Counted from the stretch's first letter, positions 16,417 through 25,002 are shown. The stretch: DNA of 64,000 nt from Rivularia sp034931125 (GCF_034931125.1 NZ_JAYGHM010000013.1:66446-130445), one strand, 5' to 3'. Translations and numbers: made by a program. Notes: a model not told the origin generated them from the sequence alone.

Positions 16417-16626
16417 ATGCGTACAGCCATTTCACTTTTAGTTACAAGTTTCGTATTCGGCTCCTTAGCCGTTAACTTTCAAGGAATTGGAAAATCTGTA
16501 GTAAATGAAATGTTTTCTTCCTCCGGAGAACAAGAATTACTATTAAGTAGATCCAATCCACGTAAGCCTAAAGCTCCTCATCGGGGTAGTGGACGCAGGG
16601 ACTTGATCGAATATACCGATGTTTAA
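16417..16626 (+). CDS. patX: PatX-like heterocyst-inhibiting small protein with RGSGR
   Basis: 69 residues. A hydrophobic N-terminus (residues 4-22, AISLLVTSFVFGSLAVNF) reads as a signal or export segment. The C-terminal part is basic and contains APHRGSGRRDLIEY, with the pentapeptide RGSGR at residues 56-60. RG(S/T)GR peptides released from PatS, HetN and PatX bind HetR and block heterocyst formation in neighbouring cells. The overall layout (hydrophobic start, 60-85 residues, HRG-S/T-GRR near the end) matches PatX rather than PatS (13-17 residues) or HetN (an SDR enzyme). TCCGGA and an NtcA-type site lie upstream. hetR is about 12 kb away, as the two are also neighbours in Anabaena. Confidence 0.88.
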   Translation: MRTAISLLVTSFVFGSLAVNFQGIGKSVVNEMFSSSGEQELLLSRSNPRKPKAPHRGSGRRDLIEYTDV

Positions 16627-17221
16627 TTCTGCTTTATCTCCACTAAGACTGCAACGCATAGAACCAGTTCATCGTATTATCTCAAATCCGTTTTACTTAT
16701 AGCTTTTAGGGTGTTAAAAATCACCATTTACCCGATCTAGCTTCGTGCAGAGATAATTTTTGCAATCCGAAGTTGTTAGATAATTGCTCGTTATTATTTT
16801 ATTTCGGTCTGTCCTCAAGTATCAAAGACCTATATCCATAGCATCGTCCGTTTCTCAAAGAAAAATTTTCCTCCCGCATTTCTACCACTGATTGTTTTAT
16901 CCTCGATTTGTCTTCATATTTAGAATATGATTTCTGCGATGCTTTGCAGAATATCTTAGATAAATATGCTCATCTAGGATAAACAAAAGAGAATTTATGT
17001 TGCCTACATTTCCTGCAACTGCTTTATTATTGAGCAGATAATATCTGCTGTCGGGAGGCTGGATTTTTTTTGAGTTAATCTAAGTCAAATAAGTACAAAT
17101 AATCAGTAACTTTATTTACGCTCCGCAGCGAATAATTAAGTTTGCTCAGTTATTTTTGCTTAGCTAAAAGTTTGATTTGCTCAGTTCACTTGTATATTAT
17201 GTATCGTCTTTTTCTGTTTAA
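16627..17221. other. Intergenic region downstream of patX
   Basis: About 600 bp without a gene. Notable parts: a perfect palindrome AGCAGATAATATCTGCT near 17034-17050 followed by GTCGGGAGGCTGGA and a run of eight T (to about 17072), and GCTCCGCAGCG near 17121. These could mark 3' ends of a long patX transcript or a small RNA. No protein is recognised. Confidence 0.4.
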
Positions 17222-17258
17222 GGCTAGAGGCAAGATTAGTCTCTAGTTTTTTGCTTTT
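17222..17258 (+). terminator. Rho-independent terminator
   Basis: CTAGAG, an 11 nt loop, CTCTAG, then TTTTTT on the plus strand. It stands about 600 bp past patX with no gene between, so it may end a non-coding transcript. No known sRNA family is recognised. Confidence 0.6.
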
Positions 17259-17312
17259 GTTGATCAAAAGCTCAATTTAAATTATTTTTTTGCATACACA
17301 AAATTATGGAGA

Positions 17313-17338
17313 CGCAGCACTGCTACGTCTCTACATTA
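17313..17338. repeat. GAGACGTAGCA palindromic repeat (degenerate copy)
   Basis: GGAGACGCAGCACTGCTACGTCTCTAC. Better copies of this dispersed palindrome (AGACGTAGCATTGCTACGTCT) occur at 20552-20574 and 46799-46822. Confidence 0.65.
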
Positions 17339-17353
17339 ATTATTTAGTAAAAT

Positions 17354-18412
17354 CTATGCTGACGGTTTGCGAGCAATTAAGTATTTGCTCATATGATGAA
17401 CCTGCATTTCAACGTTTTCAAAACCAGTTGTTTCCAAACGTTCCACTAAATTATCAGTTATATAATTTCTGTAGTAAGGTTCGTGGAAAGTTTCATAGAA
17501 ATTGTGCATTGCAGGTTCGACTTCTGGTGAATCACTCAACTGAACTGAGTCGCAAATAATAAAGGTTCCACCCGGTTTGGTGACTCGGAAAGCTTCATCA
17601 ATAATTCGCTGACGTATCACTGCTGGTAATTCATGGAACAGAAATACACAAGTTACCGCATGGAAGTAGTTTTCTAAATAAGGTAACTCTTCAGCATTAG
17701 CTTGTAACAGTTGTGGCAATTCTCCGGGAATTTCCGATAGCAGTTGATTGGCTTTTCGTAAGTAGGTGGGTGACAAGTCCGCACCATACAGCGATACCTG
17801 GGGTAAAGCGGCTCGAATCATCTTCAAAGTACGTCCAGTACCGCAAGCTATATCTAAAATGCGTTGTTGACGTGGTGGTACATCAGCAAACACTTTTAAC
17901 CCATCCTTTAATGGAGCCAAAATTCTGCGTCGCATTGCATCAGCAGCACCATTAAAGAGAATTTCTACCTGTAAATCGTATAGATTAGCAGATAGTTCGC
18001 TCAAATAACCATCGGTTTGATGATGGAAATTCCTCGCGTAGTATTGGGGATAATCTGCGGTATCTATATTTGGGGAAAAATCTTTATATTTATCGGACTT
18101 AGCTCTCTCCCAAATTTGGGGTAAATCCATCCATAGTTGTGGATAGTAAAGAAAAAAGTCTTCCCAAGGATTATCGAACAATAAACTTTTGGGATACACA
18201 CCTCGTTCTGCATCTTCCCAATCAGTTTCTAATAAATTATTTAGACGCTCTTGTAATTTCAGCAATAACTCTGTGGGAATCGGTGTTACTTTTTTCTCTA
18301 CTGGAGATAAAGCTTTCATCAGCCCCGTACTAAGCATTTTGTGAGCTAAACCAAAAATGCTTTTGCTCTGTTGAAATGTCTGGTAAGTCAGTTTTGTTAA
18401 AGTGTCTGGCAT
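17354..18412 (-). CDS. Class I SAM-dependent methyltransferase
   Basis: 352 residues from the ATG at 18412; a GTG at 18433 would add seven. The C-terminal two-thirds is a Rossmann methyltransferase: motif I LDIACGTGRTLKMI (about residues 186-199), YGADLSPTYLRKA (motif II), ANAEELPY (motif III) and AFRVTKPGGTFIICD (post-motif III). A helical N-terminal region (about 1-175) with WEDFFLYYPQLWMDLPQIW is conserved in cyanobacterial homologues. The substrate is unknown; resemblance to UbiE/BioC-type folds does not prove quinone or lipid methylation. It converges with the patX-side transcripts and is followed by repeats upstream. Confidence 0.8.
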   Translation of the reverse strand: MPDTLTKLTYQTFQQSKSIFGLAHKMLSTGLMKALSPVEKKVTPIPTELLLKLQERLNNLLETDWEDAERGVYPKSLLFDNPWEDFFLYYPQLWMDLPQIWERAKSDKYKDFSPNIDTADYPQYYARNFHHQTDGYLSELSANLYDLQVEILFNGAADAMRRRILAPLKDGLKVFADVPPRQQRILDIACGTGRTLKMIRAALPQVSLYGADLSPTYLRKANQLLSEIPGELPQLLQANAEELPYLENYFHAVTCVFLFHELPAVIRQRIIDEAFRVTKPGGTFIICDSVQLSDSPEVEPAMHNFYETFHEPYYRNYITDNLVERLETTGFENVEMQVHHMSKYLIARKPSA

Positions 18413-18535
18413 AAGAATTCTACTTTTTGTCACCTATTCTCATTTTATGGAAATATTTCTTAATAAACAATTCTGGATAATGGAAAAAAAATTGTGTATT
18501 TCACAAATATATATCTTAGGAAGGATGCTTTTACT

Positions 18536-18750
18536 GGTTCCTAGCCTCTGGCTGGGAACCCATAATAGAAGCCAGAGCCTTCTAATACCAATTCTGTATG
18601 AGGTTGCGCTAAAACACCTAAAACACCTGCAGCCTAGAAGGCTGGGGCTAATATTACAAAGCCTACCTGCGTAGGCTAGATTAAAAAACACCCGCAGCCT
18701 AGAAGGCTGGGGCTAGTATTACAAAGCCTACCTGCGTAGGCTAGATTAAG
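18536..18750. repeat. Repeat cluster: GGGAACC element and two 64 bp tandem copies
   Basis: GGTTCCTAGCCTCTGGCTGGGAACC (18539-18563) is a near-palindrome related to the element at 28318-28434. Two direct copies of about 64 bp follow (from about 18622 and 18686), each with GCAGCCTAGAAGGCTGGGGC and GCCTACCTGCGTAGGC hairpins. The remaining 18750-18895 includes GTCCTTACGGACACGCTGCG. No gene is seen in the gap between rpiA and the methyltransferase. Confidence 0.8.
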
Positions 18751-18895
18751 CGTATCTTTATACAGAAACGATATAAGATGCTGATAATTAGCGAGTAAGA
18801 TGCTTGTCCTTACGGACACGCTGCGCTAACGCACTACGTAATCCCTCTGGTACGACTATTTCGTTAGCATGAACTTGTACCGAAGAAGCAACATT

Positions 18896-19606
18896 TTACA
18901 TTTCCCTAACCACGGGTTTATTATCCTTAACTTCGCCAATTAGAACTTTATCTACACAATTGACAAAAATACCGTTTTCTAAAACACCGGGAATATTGTT
19001 AAGTGTTTTTTCTAAGCTTTCTGGGTCGCTAATATTATCAAATCTGACATCAACCACCATGTTACCTTGGTCAGTGATTACGGGTCCGGCTTTTTTGACA
19101 CCCATGCGGATTTCTGGTTTACCACCGAGTTTAATAATTGCCTGCATTGCGGGGGTAATTGCCATTGGGATGATTTCCACAGGAACCGCAAAAGTTTCAC
19201 CCAAGCGTTTAACTAATTTACCGCTATCCACAACTACGATAAATTGATTTGCCAGATAGTCTACAACTTTCTCGCGGGTATGTGCAGCACCACCACCTTT
19301 GATGAGATTTTTGGATGGGTCTACTTCGTCCGCACCGTCGATCGCAATATCAATATGGTCGATCGCGTCTAAAGTGGTTAAAGGTACGCCATATTGCTTA
19401 GCTAAAACTTCCGATTGAAAAGATGTGGGAATACCAACGATATCTGTTAGTTCACCAGATTTAAGGCGATCGCCAAGAAATTGAATCGTAAAAGCGGTGG
19501 TTGAACCAGTTCCCAATCCGACGATAGAACCCGATTTTACAAGATTCGCAGCGGCTTTACCGACTTCTTGCTTCATCAACTTTACGGGGTCTGCTGTTGA
19601 GGTCAT
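18896..19606 (-). CDS. rpiA: Ribose-5-phosphate isomerase A
   Basis: 236 residues, the usual RpiA length. Motifs: GLGTGSTTA (phosphate loop, about 31-38), IDGADEVDP (about 88-96, catalytic Asp pair), KGGGAAHTREK (about 102-112, with the catalytic Glu) and VDSGKLVKRLG. It interconverts ribose-5-P and ribulose-5-P in the Calvin and pentose phosphate cycles. ATG start followed by TSTADPVKLMKQEV. It is single-gene, divergent from the SLH protein gene; the 140 bp between them must hold both promoters. Confidence 0.96.
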   Translation of the reverse strand: MTSTADPVKLMKQEVGKAAANLVKSGSIVGLGTGSTTAFTIQFLGDRLKSGELTDIVGIPTSFQSEVLAKQYGVPLTTLDAIDHIDIAIDGADEVDPSKNLIKGGGAAHTREKVVDYLANQFIVVVDSGKLVKRLGETFAVPVEIIPMAITPAMQAIIKLGGKPEIRMGVKKAGPVITDQGNMVVDVRFDNISDPESLEKTLNNIPGVLENGIFVNCVDKVLIGEVKDNKPVVREM

Positions 19607-19790
19607 TCGTAGAAACTCCTTGAATAAAACGCCTTCTAATTAGTCCATACTATCGGTCAAGGGGCTTAGTTTGATAGCTTCTATTCGCAATCTTGATATT
19701 TAGGTTGACTAAAACTATAAAAACGATGAAACTACATCGCTACCTTTGTTGTCAGTTAAAGTTAATAGCATTTTGAGAAAAAATATAATC

Positions 19791-20489
19791 ATGGGTAAAT
19801 TTATCGGTACGCTTTCATTAATCTTTTTGATCCTAGGGTTTCCCATAAGTGCTTATGCTCAACAAGAGCAAAATCAAAATGTTGAAGAACAACCGCAATT
19901 AGCACAATCATCTAGTGCGATCGAACAAGTAGTTAAAGCGAAGTTAATGACTAACTACTCGGATGGCAATTTCCACCCCGAAAGATTGTTGAGTCGGGCC
20001 CAATTAGCCACGATTATGGTGAAAACTTTTGGACTTAATAAAAGAAACGTCCCATCTGCAAATGTAATGGTAGCGGATGTTCCATCTTCTTATTGGGCTT
20101 ACAACGATATTCAAACTGTTTTGAAAACTGGGATCATGCAAGGCTATCGTAACAATTTATTTTTTCCCAATCAACGAGTCAGCAGAGCAGAAGGTTTAGC
20201 GATATTTGCTCAAGCTTACGGGGTTTTTCAGTTTTCCGATGATACGGTAGCTAATATACTTTCGACCTATTCAGATGCCGAATCAATTCCTAGCTGGGCA
20301 AAAAAAGCAGTTGCGACAGTGGTAACTGAAGGATTTGTCAAAGAAACCGAAGGTCAACTCAACCCCCTCAAACCCATGACTCGTGGAGATATGGCTTCAG
20401 TATTGAGCGAATATTTGTCAAGACAGCAGCCACGACCCGATACACCAGTAGTTCCCGGAGGTTCGGTAAATCCGCAGCCCGGATTTTAA
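19791..20489 (+). CDS. Secreted S-layer-homology (SLH) domain protein
   Basis: 232 residues from the ATG at 19791; the longer frame would need a TTG and adds a non-hydrophobic stretch before the signal peptide. The signal peptide is MGKFIGTLSLIFLILGFPISAYAQ. Three SLH units follow: LMTNYSDGNFHPERLLSRAQLATIMVKTFG, VPSSYWAYNDIQTVLKTGIMQGY...FFPNQRVSRAEG, and IPSWAKKAVATVVTEGFVK...LNPLKPMTRGDMASVLSEYL. SLH domains anchor proteins to pyruvylated cell-wall polymers or the peptidoglycan. A Pro-rich tail ends the protein. No catalytic domain is present. Confidence 0.85.
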   Translation: MGKFIGTLSLIFLILGFPISAYAQQEQNQNVEEQPQLAQSSSAIEQVVKAKLMTNYSDGNFHPERLLSRAQLATIMVKTFGLNKRNVPSANVMVADVPSSYWAYNDIQTVLKTGIMQGYRNNLFFPNQRVSRAEGLAIFAQAYGVFQFSDDTVANILSTYSDAESIPSWAKKAVATVVTEGFVKETEGQLNPLKPMTRGDMASVLSEYLSRQQPRPDTPVVPGGSVNPQPGF

Positions 20490-20551
20490 CCGTCCTTGTT
20501 TAATGGTGTTGCTGAATCATACAGATGAAGTGATGATTTCACAATTCCTGA

Positions 20552-20575
20552 AGACGTAGCATTGCTACGTCTCTA
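20552..20575. repeat. Dispersed palindrome AGACGTAGCATTGCTACGTCT
   Basis: An almost perfect inverted repeat followed by CTACAA, in the gap between the SLH gene and dxs. The same element is at 46799-46822. Confidence 0.75.
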
Positions 20576-20661
20576 CAATAATTTCGCGTTTATGCCTCAA
20601 AAATGCCCCCACAGCTTCATTTACCGACAATATAATTCATAATTCGTAATTTCTTGAATCA

Positions 20662-20782
20662 AATATCTCCCCATCCCCCTATCTCCCCATCTCCCCCTGT
20701 CCCTATCCCCCTTCTCCCCATCTCCCCCTGTCCCTATCTCCCCCTCTCCCCTTCTCACTTTCCCCCCAATTGCCCATTCCCG
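20662..20782. repeat. CCCCATC/CCCCTGT heptamer array upstream of dxs
   Basis: Pyrimidine-rich tandem repeats running to within 50 bp of the dxs start. They create a spurious Pro-rich in-frame extension of dxs, which I do not accept. Confidence 0.85.
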
Positions 20783-20830
20783 TGGGACAATCAATATACA
20801 AATAATTGTGGAGAGGAAAACCCAGTAAAT

Positions 20831-22738
20831 ATGCACCTGAGTGAAATTACTCATCCAAATCAGTTGCACGGGTTATCGATTCGGCAACTACAGCAAATTG
20901 CTCGTCAAATTCGAGACAAGCATTTACAAACGGTAGCAGCTACCGGCGGACACCTAGGACCTGGGTTAGGTGTTGTTGAATTAACGTTGGGACTTTATCA
21001 AACTCTAGATTTAGATCGAGATAAAGTTATTTGGGATGTGGGACATCAAGCGTATCCCCATAAATTAATTACAGGACGTTACAATCATTTCCACACCTTA
21101 CGGCAGAAGGATGGAGTTGCAGGCTATCTAAAGCGCTGCGAAAACAAATTTGACCATTTTGGTGCCGGACACGCTTCTACTAGTATTTCGGCGGGGCTAG
21201 GAATGGCTCTGGCACGAGATATGAAAGGAGAAAATTTTAAAGTTGCTGCTATTATCGGCGATGGGGCATTGACTGGTGGTATGGCTTTAGAAGCTATCAA
21301 TCATGCCGGACATTTGCCTAATACTAATTTATTAGTTGTCCTCAACGACAACGAAATGTCAATTTCTCCTAACGTCGGCGCAATTCCCCGCTACTTAAAT
21401 AAAATGCGGCTGTCTCCGCCGGTACAGTTTATCAAGGATAATTTTGAGGAACAAGTTAAGCAGCTTCCTTTTCTCGGCGACTCTCTGACACCGGAACTTG
21501 AACGCATCAAGGAAGGAATGAAGCGGTTAGCGGTTCCCAAGGTAGGAGCGGTGTTTGAAGAACTCGGTTTTACCTACATGGGGCCTGTTGATGGTCATAA
21601 TTTGGAAGATTTAATTGCGACTTTCAAACAAGCCCATAAAATACCCGGTCCCGTTCTAGTTCATGTCGCGACTACGAAGGGTAAAGGTTATGAAATCGCG
21701 GAGAAAGACAAAGTAGGCTATCATGCCCAAAGTCCGTTTAATTTAACAACGGGTAAAGCAATTCCTTCGAGTACACCCAAACCACCAAAGTACTCCAAAG
21801 TTTTCGCTCATACTTTAGTCAAACTTGCCGAACAAAACCCGAAAATCATCGGGATTACCGCTGCAATGGCCACAGGGACTTGTTTGGATAAACTGCAAGC
21901 GAAGTTACCTAATCAGTATATAGATGTAGGAATTGCCGAGCAACACGCTGTTACCCTTGCCGCTGGATTAGCTGCCGAAGGTATGCGTCCTGTTGCCGAT
22001 ATTTATTCGACATTTTTGCAACGCGGTTACGACCAGATCATTCACGACGTTTGCATCCAAAAGTTACCCGTATTTTTCTGCTTGGATCGAGCCGGAATTG
22101 TCGGTGATGATGGTCCCACCCACCAAGGGATGTACGATATTGCTTATATGCGCTGCATTCCGAATATGGTGATGATGGCACCCAAGGATGAAGCCGAACT
22201 TCAGCGCATGACGGTAACGGGTGTTAACTATACCAAGGGTCCGATCGCCATGCGTTTCCCTCGCGGTAACGGTTATGGTGTCCCCTTAATGGAAGAAGGT
22301 TGGGAACCTTTGGAAATTGGTAAAGGCGAAATTCTTCGTAACGGTGATGATGTGTTAATGATCGGTTACGGTTCGATGGTGAATACAACGTTACAAGCAG
22401 CGGAAATTCTCAGCGAACACGGTATTGAAGCCACCGTCATTAATGCTCGTTTCTGCAAACCTTTGGACACGGAACTAATGTTCCCCCTAGCAAGAAAAAT
22501 CAAGCGAGTCGTCACCTTAGAAGAAGGTTGTCTAATGGGTGGTTTTGGTTCCGCAGTTGCAGAAGCGCTGTTAGATGCTGATATCTTAGTACCCATTAAG
22601 CGTATCGGTGTACCGGATGTATTGGTAGACCATGCAAAACCCGATGAAAGTAAAGCCGAATTAGGCTTAACTAGTCCCCAGATTGCCCAAAGAATTTTAA
22701 AAACTTTCTTCAGCAATCAACCATCCGCTGTAGTTTGA
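20831..22738 (+). CDS. dxs: 1-deoxy-D-xylulose-5-phosphate synthase
   Basis: 635 residues from the ATG at 20831 (MHLSEITHPNQLHGLS), preceded by GAGAGGAAAA; the 59-residue upstream extension is translated heptamer repeat. Thiamine-diphosphate motif GDGALTGGMALEAINHAG at about 143-160, transketolase-type second domain with DRAGIVGDDGPTHQG at about 419-433, and a C-terminal domain with RIGVPDVLVDHAKPDE. It condenses pyruvate and glyceraldehyde-3-P, the first and controlling step of the MEP isoprenoid pathway that feeds carotenoids, phytol and quinones. Full length and apparently intact. Confidence 0.97.
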   Translation: MHLSEITHPNQLHGLSIRQLQQIARQIRDKHLQTVAATGGHLGPGLGVVELTLGLYQTLDLDRDKVIWDVGHQAYPHKLITGRYNHFHTLRQKDGVAGYLKRCENKFDHFGAGHASTSISAGLGMALARDMKGENFKVAAIIGDGALTGGMALEAINHAGHLPNTNLLVVLNDNEMSISPNVGAIPRYLNKMRLSPPVQFIKDNFEEQVKQLPFLGDSLTPELERIKEGMKRLAVPKVGAVFEELGFTYMGPVDGHNLEDLIATFKQAHKIPGPVLVHVATTKGKGYEIAEKDKVGYHAQSPFNLTTGKAIPSSTPKPPKYSKVFAHTLVKLAEQNPKIIGITAAMATGTCLDKLQAKLPNQYIDVGIAEQHAVTLAAGLAAEGMRPVADIYSTFLQRGYDQIIHDVCIQKLPVFFCLDRAGIVGDDGPTHQGMYDIAYMRCIPNMVMMAPKDEAELQRMTVTGVNYTKGPIAMRFPRGNGYGVPLMEEGWEPLEIGKGEILRNGDDVLMIGYGSMVNTTLQAAEILSEHGIEATVINARFCKPLDTELMFPLARKIKRVVTLEEGCLMGGFGSAVAEALLDADILVPIKRIGVPDVLVDHAKPDESKAELGLTSPQIAQRILKTFFSNQPSAVV

Positions 22739-22757
22739 TTACAATAAATTGCTAAGA

Positions 22758-22836
22758 GCAGGGAGTAGGGAGTAGGGAGTTAGGAGTTGGGAGTTAGGAG
22801 TTAGGAGTTAGGAGTTAGGAGTTAATAATTATTTTC
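22758..22836. repeat. GGGAGTA/GGAGTTA heptamer array (left side of assembly gap)
   Basis: Tandem AGGGAGTAGGGAGTTAGGAGTTAGGAG units ending at the run of N. Confidence 0.85.
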
Positions 22837-22924
22837 NNNNNNNNNNNNNNNNNNNNNNNNNNNNNNNNNNNNNNNNNNNNNNNNNNNNNNNNNNNNNNNN
22901 NNNNNNNNNNNNNNNNNNNNNNNN
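22837..22924. other. Assembly gap (88 N)
   Basis: A run of 88 undetermined bases inside a heptamer repeat block between dxs and mtnA. Repeat units continue on the right (CCCCCTCTCCCCCC to about 22960), so the gap is most simply unresolved repeat. Confidence 0.95.
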
Positions 22925-22984
22925 CCCCCTCTCCCCCCTCTCCCCCCATCCCTCTTAGTAATTAAATTCTTAACTCAAGGTAAG

Positions 22985-24043
22985 ATGTCGCAAAATAATC
23001 CTGTGTATCCTGTAATTTGGCATAATAATTCAGTCTCCTTAATCGATCAAACTCGTTTACCTCTGGAATATTCCTACGTAGAAATTCATCGTAGTGAAGA
23101 TATGGCTCAGGCAATTAAAACTATGATTGTCCGTGGTGCGCCTGCAATTGGTATTGCTGCTGCTTATGGTATGTATTTGGGAGCGCGGGAAATTGAAACC
23201 TGTAACCGCGATGAGTTTATCCAACATTTAGAAAGAGTCGCACAAATGCTACGGGAAACTCGTCCCACAGCGGTTAATCTGTTTTGGGCTATTTCACGGA
23301 TGTTGAAAGCTACTTATGAAACAATCGGTACGGTAGAAGAAATCAGGCGAACCCTTCTGGAAACCGCTCAAGCGATTAATAATGAAGACCTGCAAACTTG
23401 TCACCAAATTGGCGATCGCGGTTTGTTGGCTTTACCCGAAACACCAGAAAAGTTAACTATCTTAACTCACTGTAATGCTGGTGCGTTGGCAACTGCGGGT
23501 TACGGTACTGCTTTGGGTGTAGTGCGATCGGCTTGGCGAGAAGGACGTTTAGCAAGACTTTTTGCTGACGAAACTCGCCCCAGATTACAAGGGGCTAAAC
23601 TCACTACTTGGGAATGCGTTCAAGAAGGAATCCCGGTAACTTTGATTACCGATAGTATGGCAGCGCACTGCATGAAACAAAATTTAATTCATGCTGTTGT
23701 TGTCGGTGCTGACAGAATTGCTGCAAACGGTGATGCTGCTAATAAAATTGGGACTTATAGTTTGGCAATTATTGCAAAAGCTCATAACGTGCCGTTTTTT
23801 GTTGCTGCACCTCTTTCTACGGTTGATTTTTCTATCGCTGATGGTAGTGAAATTCCTATTGAGGAACGTAATTCAGCAGAGATTTACCAATTAGGAGAAA
23901 CTATCCTTACTCCATCTGGTGTTGATTATTATAATCCTGCATTCGATGTTACCCCAGCAGAATTAATTACAGCAATTATGACGGAAGAAGGTGTATTTGC
24001 TCCTGGGGATTTGAAAAAGTATCAGAATAAGCATATGGTTTAG
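22985..24043 (+). CDS. mtnA: S-methyl-5-thioribose-1-phosphate isomerase
   Basis: 352 residues. eIF2B-like isomerase fold with VRGAPAIGIAAAYG (about 48-61), THCNAGALATAGYGTALG (about 160-177, catalytic Cys) and VVGADRIAANGDAANKIGTY (about 238-257, catalytic Asp). It converts methylthioribose-1-P to methylthioribulose-1-P in methionine salvage. Clear ATG start. The other salvage genes are not in this window. It ends upstream of a good hairpin terminator. Confidence 0.95.
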   Translation: MSQNNPVYPVIWHNNSVSLIDQTRLPLEYSYVEIHRSEDMAQAIKTMIVRGAPAIGIAAAYGMYLGAREIETCNRDEFIQHLERVAQMLRETRPTAVNLFWAISRMLKATYETIGTVEEIRRTLLETAQAINNEDLQTCHQIGDRGLLALPETPEKLTILTHCNAGALATAGYGTALGVVRSAWREGRLARLFADETRPRLQGAKLTTWECVQEGIPVTLITDSMAAHCMKQNLIHAVVVGADRIAANGDAANKIGTYSLAIIAKAHNVPFFVAAPLSTVDFSIADGSEIPIEERNSAEIYQLGETILTPSGVDYYNPAFDVTPAELITAIMTEEGVFAPGDLKKYQNKHMV

Positions 24044-24104
24044 TTATTGGTTTAATGCTGGCATCTACTTGAGAAATAATAGAATTAAGAAATACATTTT
24101 TATT

Positions 24105-24137
24105 AATCCCCAGCGTTATGATTCGCGGGGATTTTGA
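24105..24137 (+). terminator. Terminator of mtnA
   Basis: AATCCCC (24105-24111), a 15 nt loop, GGGGATT (24127-24133), then TTGATT. About 60 nt past the mtnA stop; it insulates the following oxidase operon. Confidence 0.65.
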
Positions 24138-24394
24138 TTAATTAGCTTTAAAAAATACTTTGATTTTTTCATAGAAATTAATGCCAATCAGATAGTTGTA
24201 TAAAATAAAATATTTTTTTCATAGCAAGATTAATTGGCGCAACACAGGCTAAATTTAAAATTGTAAAAACTAGATCAAAATATATTTTGCTCATGTCAAA
24301 TTCTGACAATTTATTAATTATAAGGATTTTCTACATTCAAATAATAAATAATTAGCAAAGACGATTCCAGTAATCTTAATTTATAGTCCTTTTT

Positions 24395-24436
24395 GTAGGA
24401 TAAAATACAGTTAAGATATATTACAGAATCTAACAT
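24395..24436 (+). promoter_or_regulatory. NtcA class II promoter of the cox3-type operon
   Basis: GTA (24395-24397), 8 nt, TAC (24406-24408), then 22 nt to TAACAT (24431-24436), which fits TAN3T. This is exactly the canonical layout of NtcA-activated promoters (GTA-N8-TAC-N22-TAN3T) and predicts a start near 24443, about 60 nt before the first gene. NtcA is the cyanobacterial global nitrogen regulator. Confidence 0.75.
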
Positions 24437-24501
24437 ATTATTGCTAAGATTGAAGCGAAACCATTTAGTGATTTTTCGCTAGATATGTAGAGAGAAACAC
24501 A

Positions 24502-25002
24502 ATGTTTGAGAATTTTCTTCCGCCTCTAAATGAACACAATTTACCCTATCCAGATACAATTCATCCTATTGTTGTCCATTTTGTAATTGCGATGGTTTTG
24601 TTTGCATTTTTGTGCGACATTATAGGGTATTTTACAAAAAATCATCGGCTTTTTGAAGTAAGTTGGTGGAATATGTTTTTCGCTACAATTGCCATTTTCG
24701 TTGCTATTGTATTTGGACAAATTGAGGCAGGTTTATCATTAGCTTATGACGCGGCTGAATCGGCGCTAAATTTACATACTTTGATGGGATGGACGCTTTC
24801 CGGAATTATCACTGCAATTACCGGCTGGCGCTATGTTATCCGTTTGCGCGACTCGAAAACGATACCAGTTTCTTATTTAGGAGCAGGATTGTTATTAACA
24901 GTATTAGTGTGTTTTCAGGTATATCTTGGAGATAAATTAGTTTGGGTTTATGGATTGCATACAAGTCCGGTTGTGGAAGCAGTAAAAGAGGGGATTTTGT
25001 AA
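24502..25002 (+). CDS. DUF2231 membrane protein, first gene of the oxidase operon
   Basis: 166 residues, four predicted membrane segments (about 25-45, 55-75, 90-110, 122-142). IHPIVVHFVIAMVLFAFLCDIIGYF is the DUF2231 signature (HPxxVHFxI), with further His (LHTLMGW, YGLHTSP) that could bind haem or metal. In Anabaena the heterocyst-specific cox3 operon likewise begins with two such hypothetical membrane-protein genes before coxB. Its stop codon overlaps the next start (TAATG), so translation is coupled. The role is unknown; assembly or electron delivery to the oxidase is an inference from context. Confidence 0.8.
   Translation: MFENFLPPLNEHNLPYPDTIHPIVVHFVIAMVLFAFLCDIIGYFTKNHRLFEVSWWNMFFATIAIFVAIVFGQIEAGLSLAYDAAESALNLHTLMGWTLSGIITAITGWRYVIRLRDSKTIPVSYLGAGLLLTVLVCFQVYLGDKLVWVYGLHTSPVVEAVKEGIL

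Noticed and set aside
20654..20830. 59-residue Pro-rich N-terminal extension of Dxs
   Set aside because: It is a translation of the CCCCATC/CCCCTGT array; the conserved Dxs start is at 20831.
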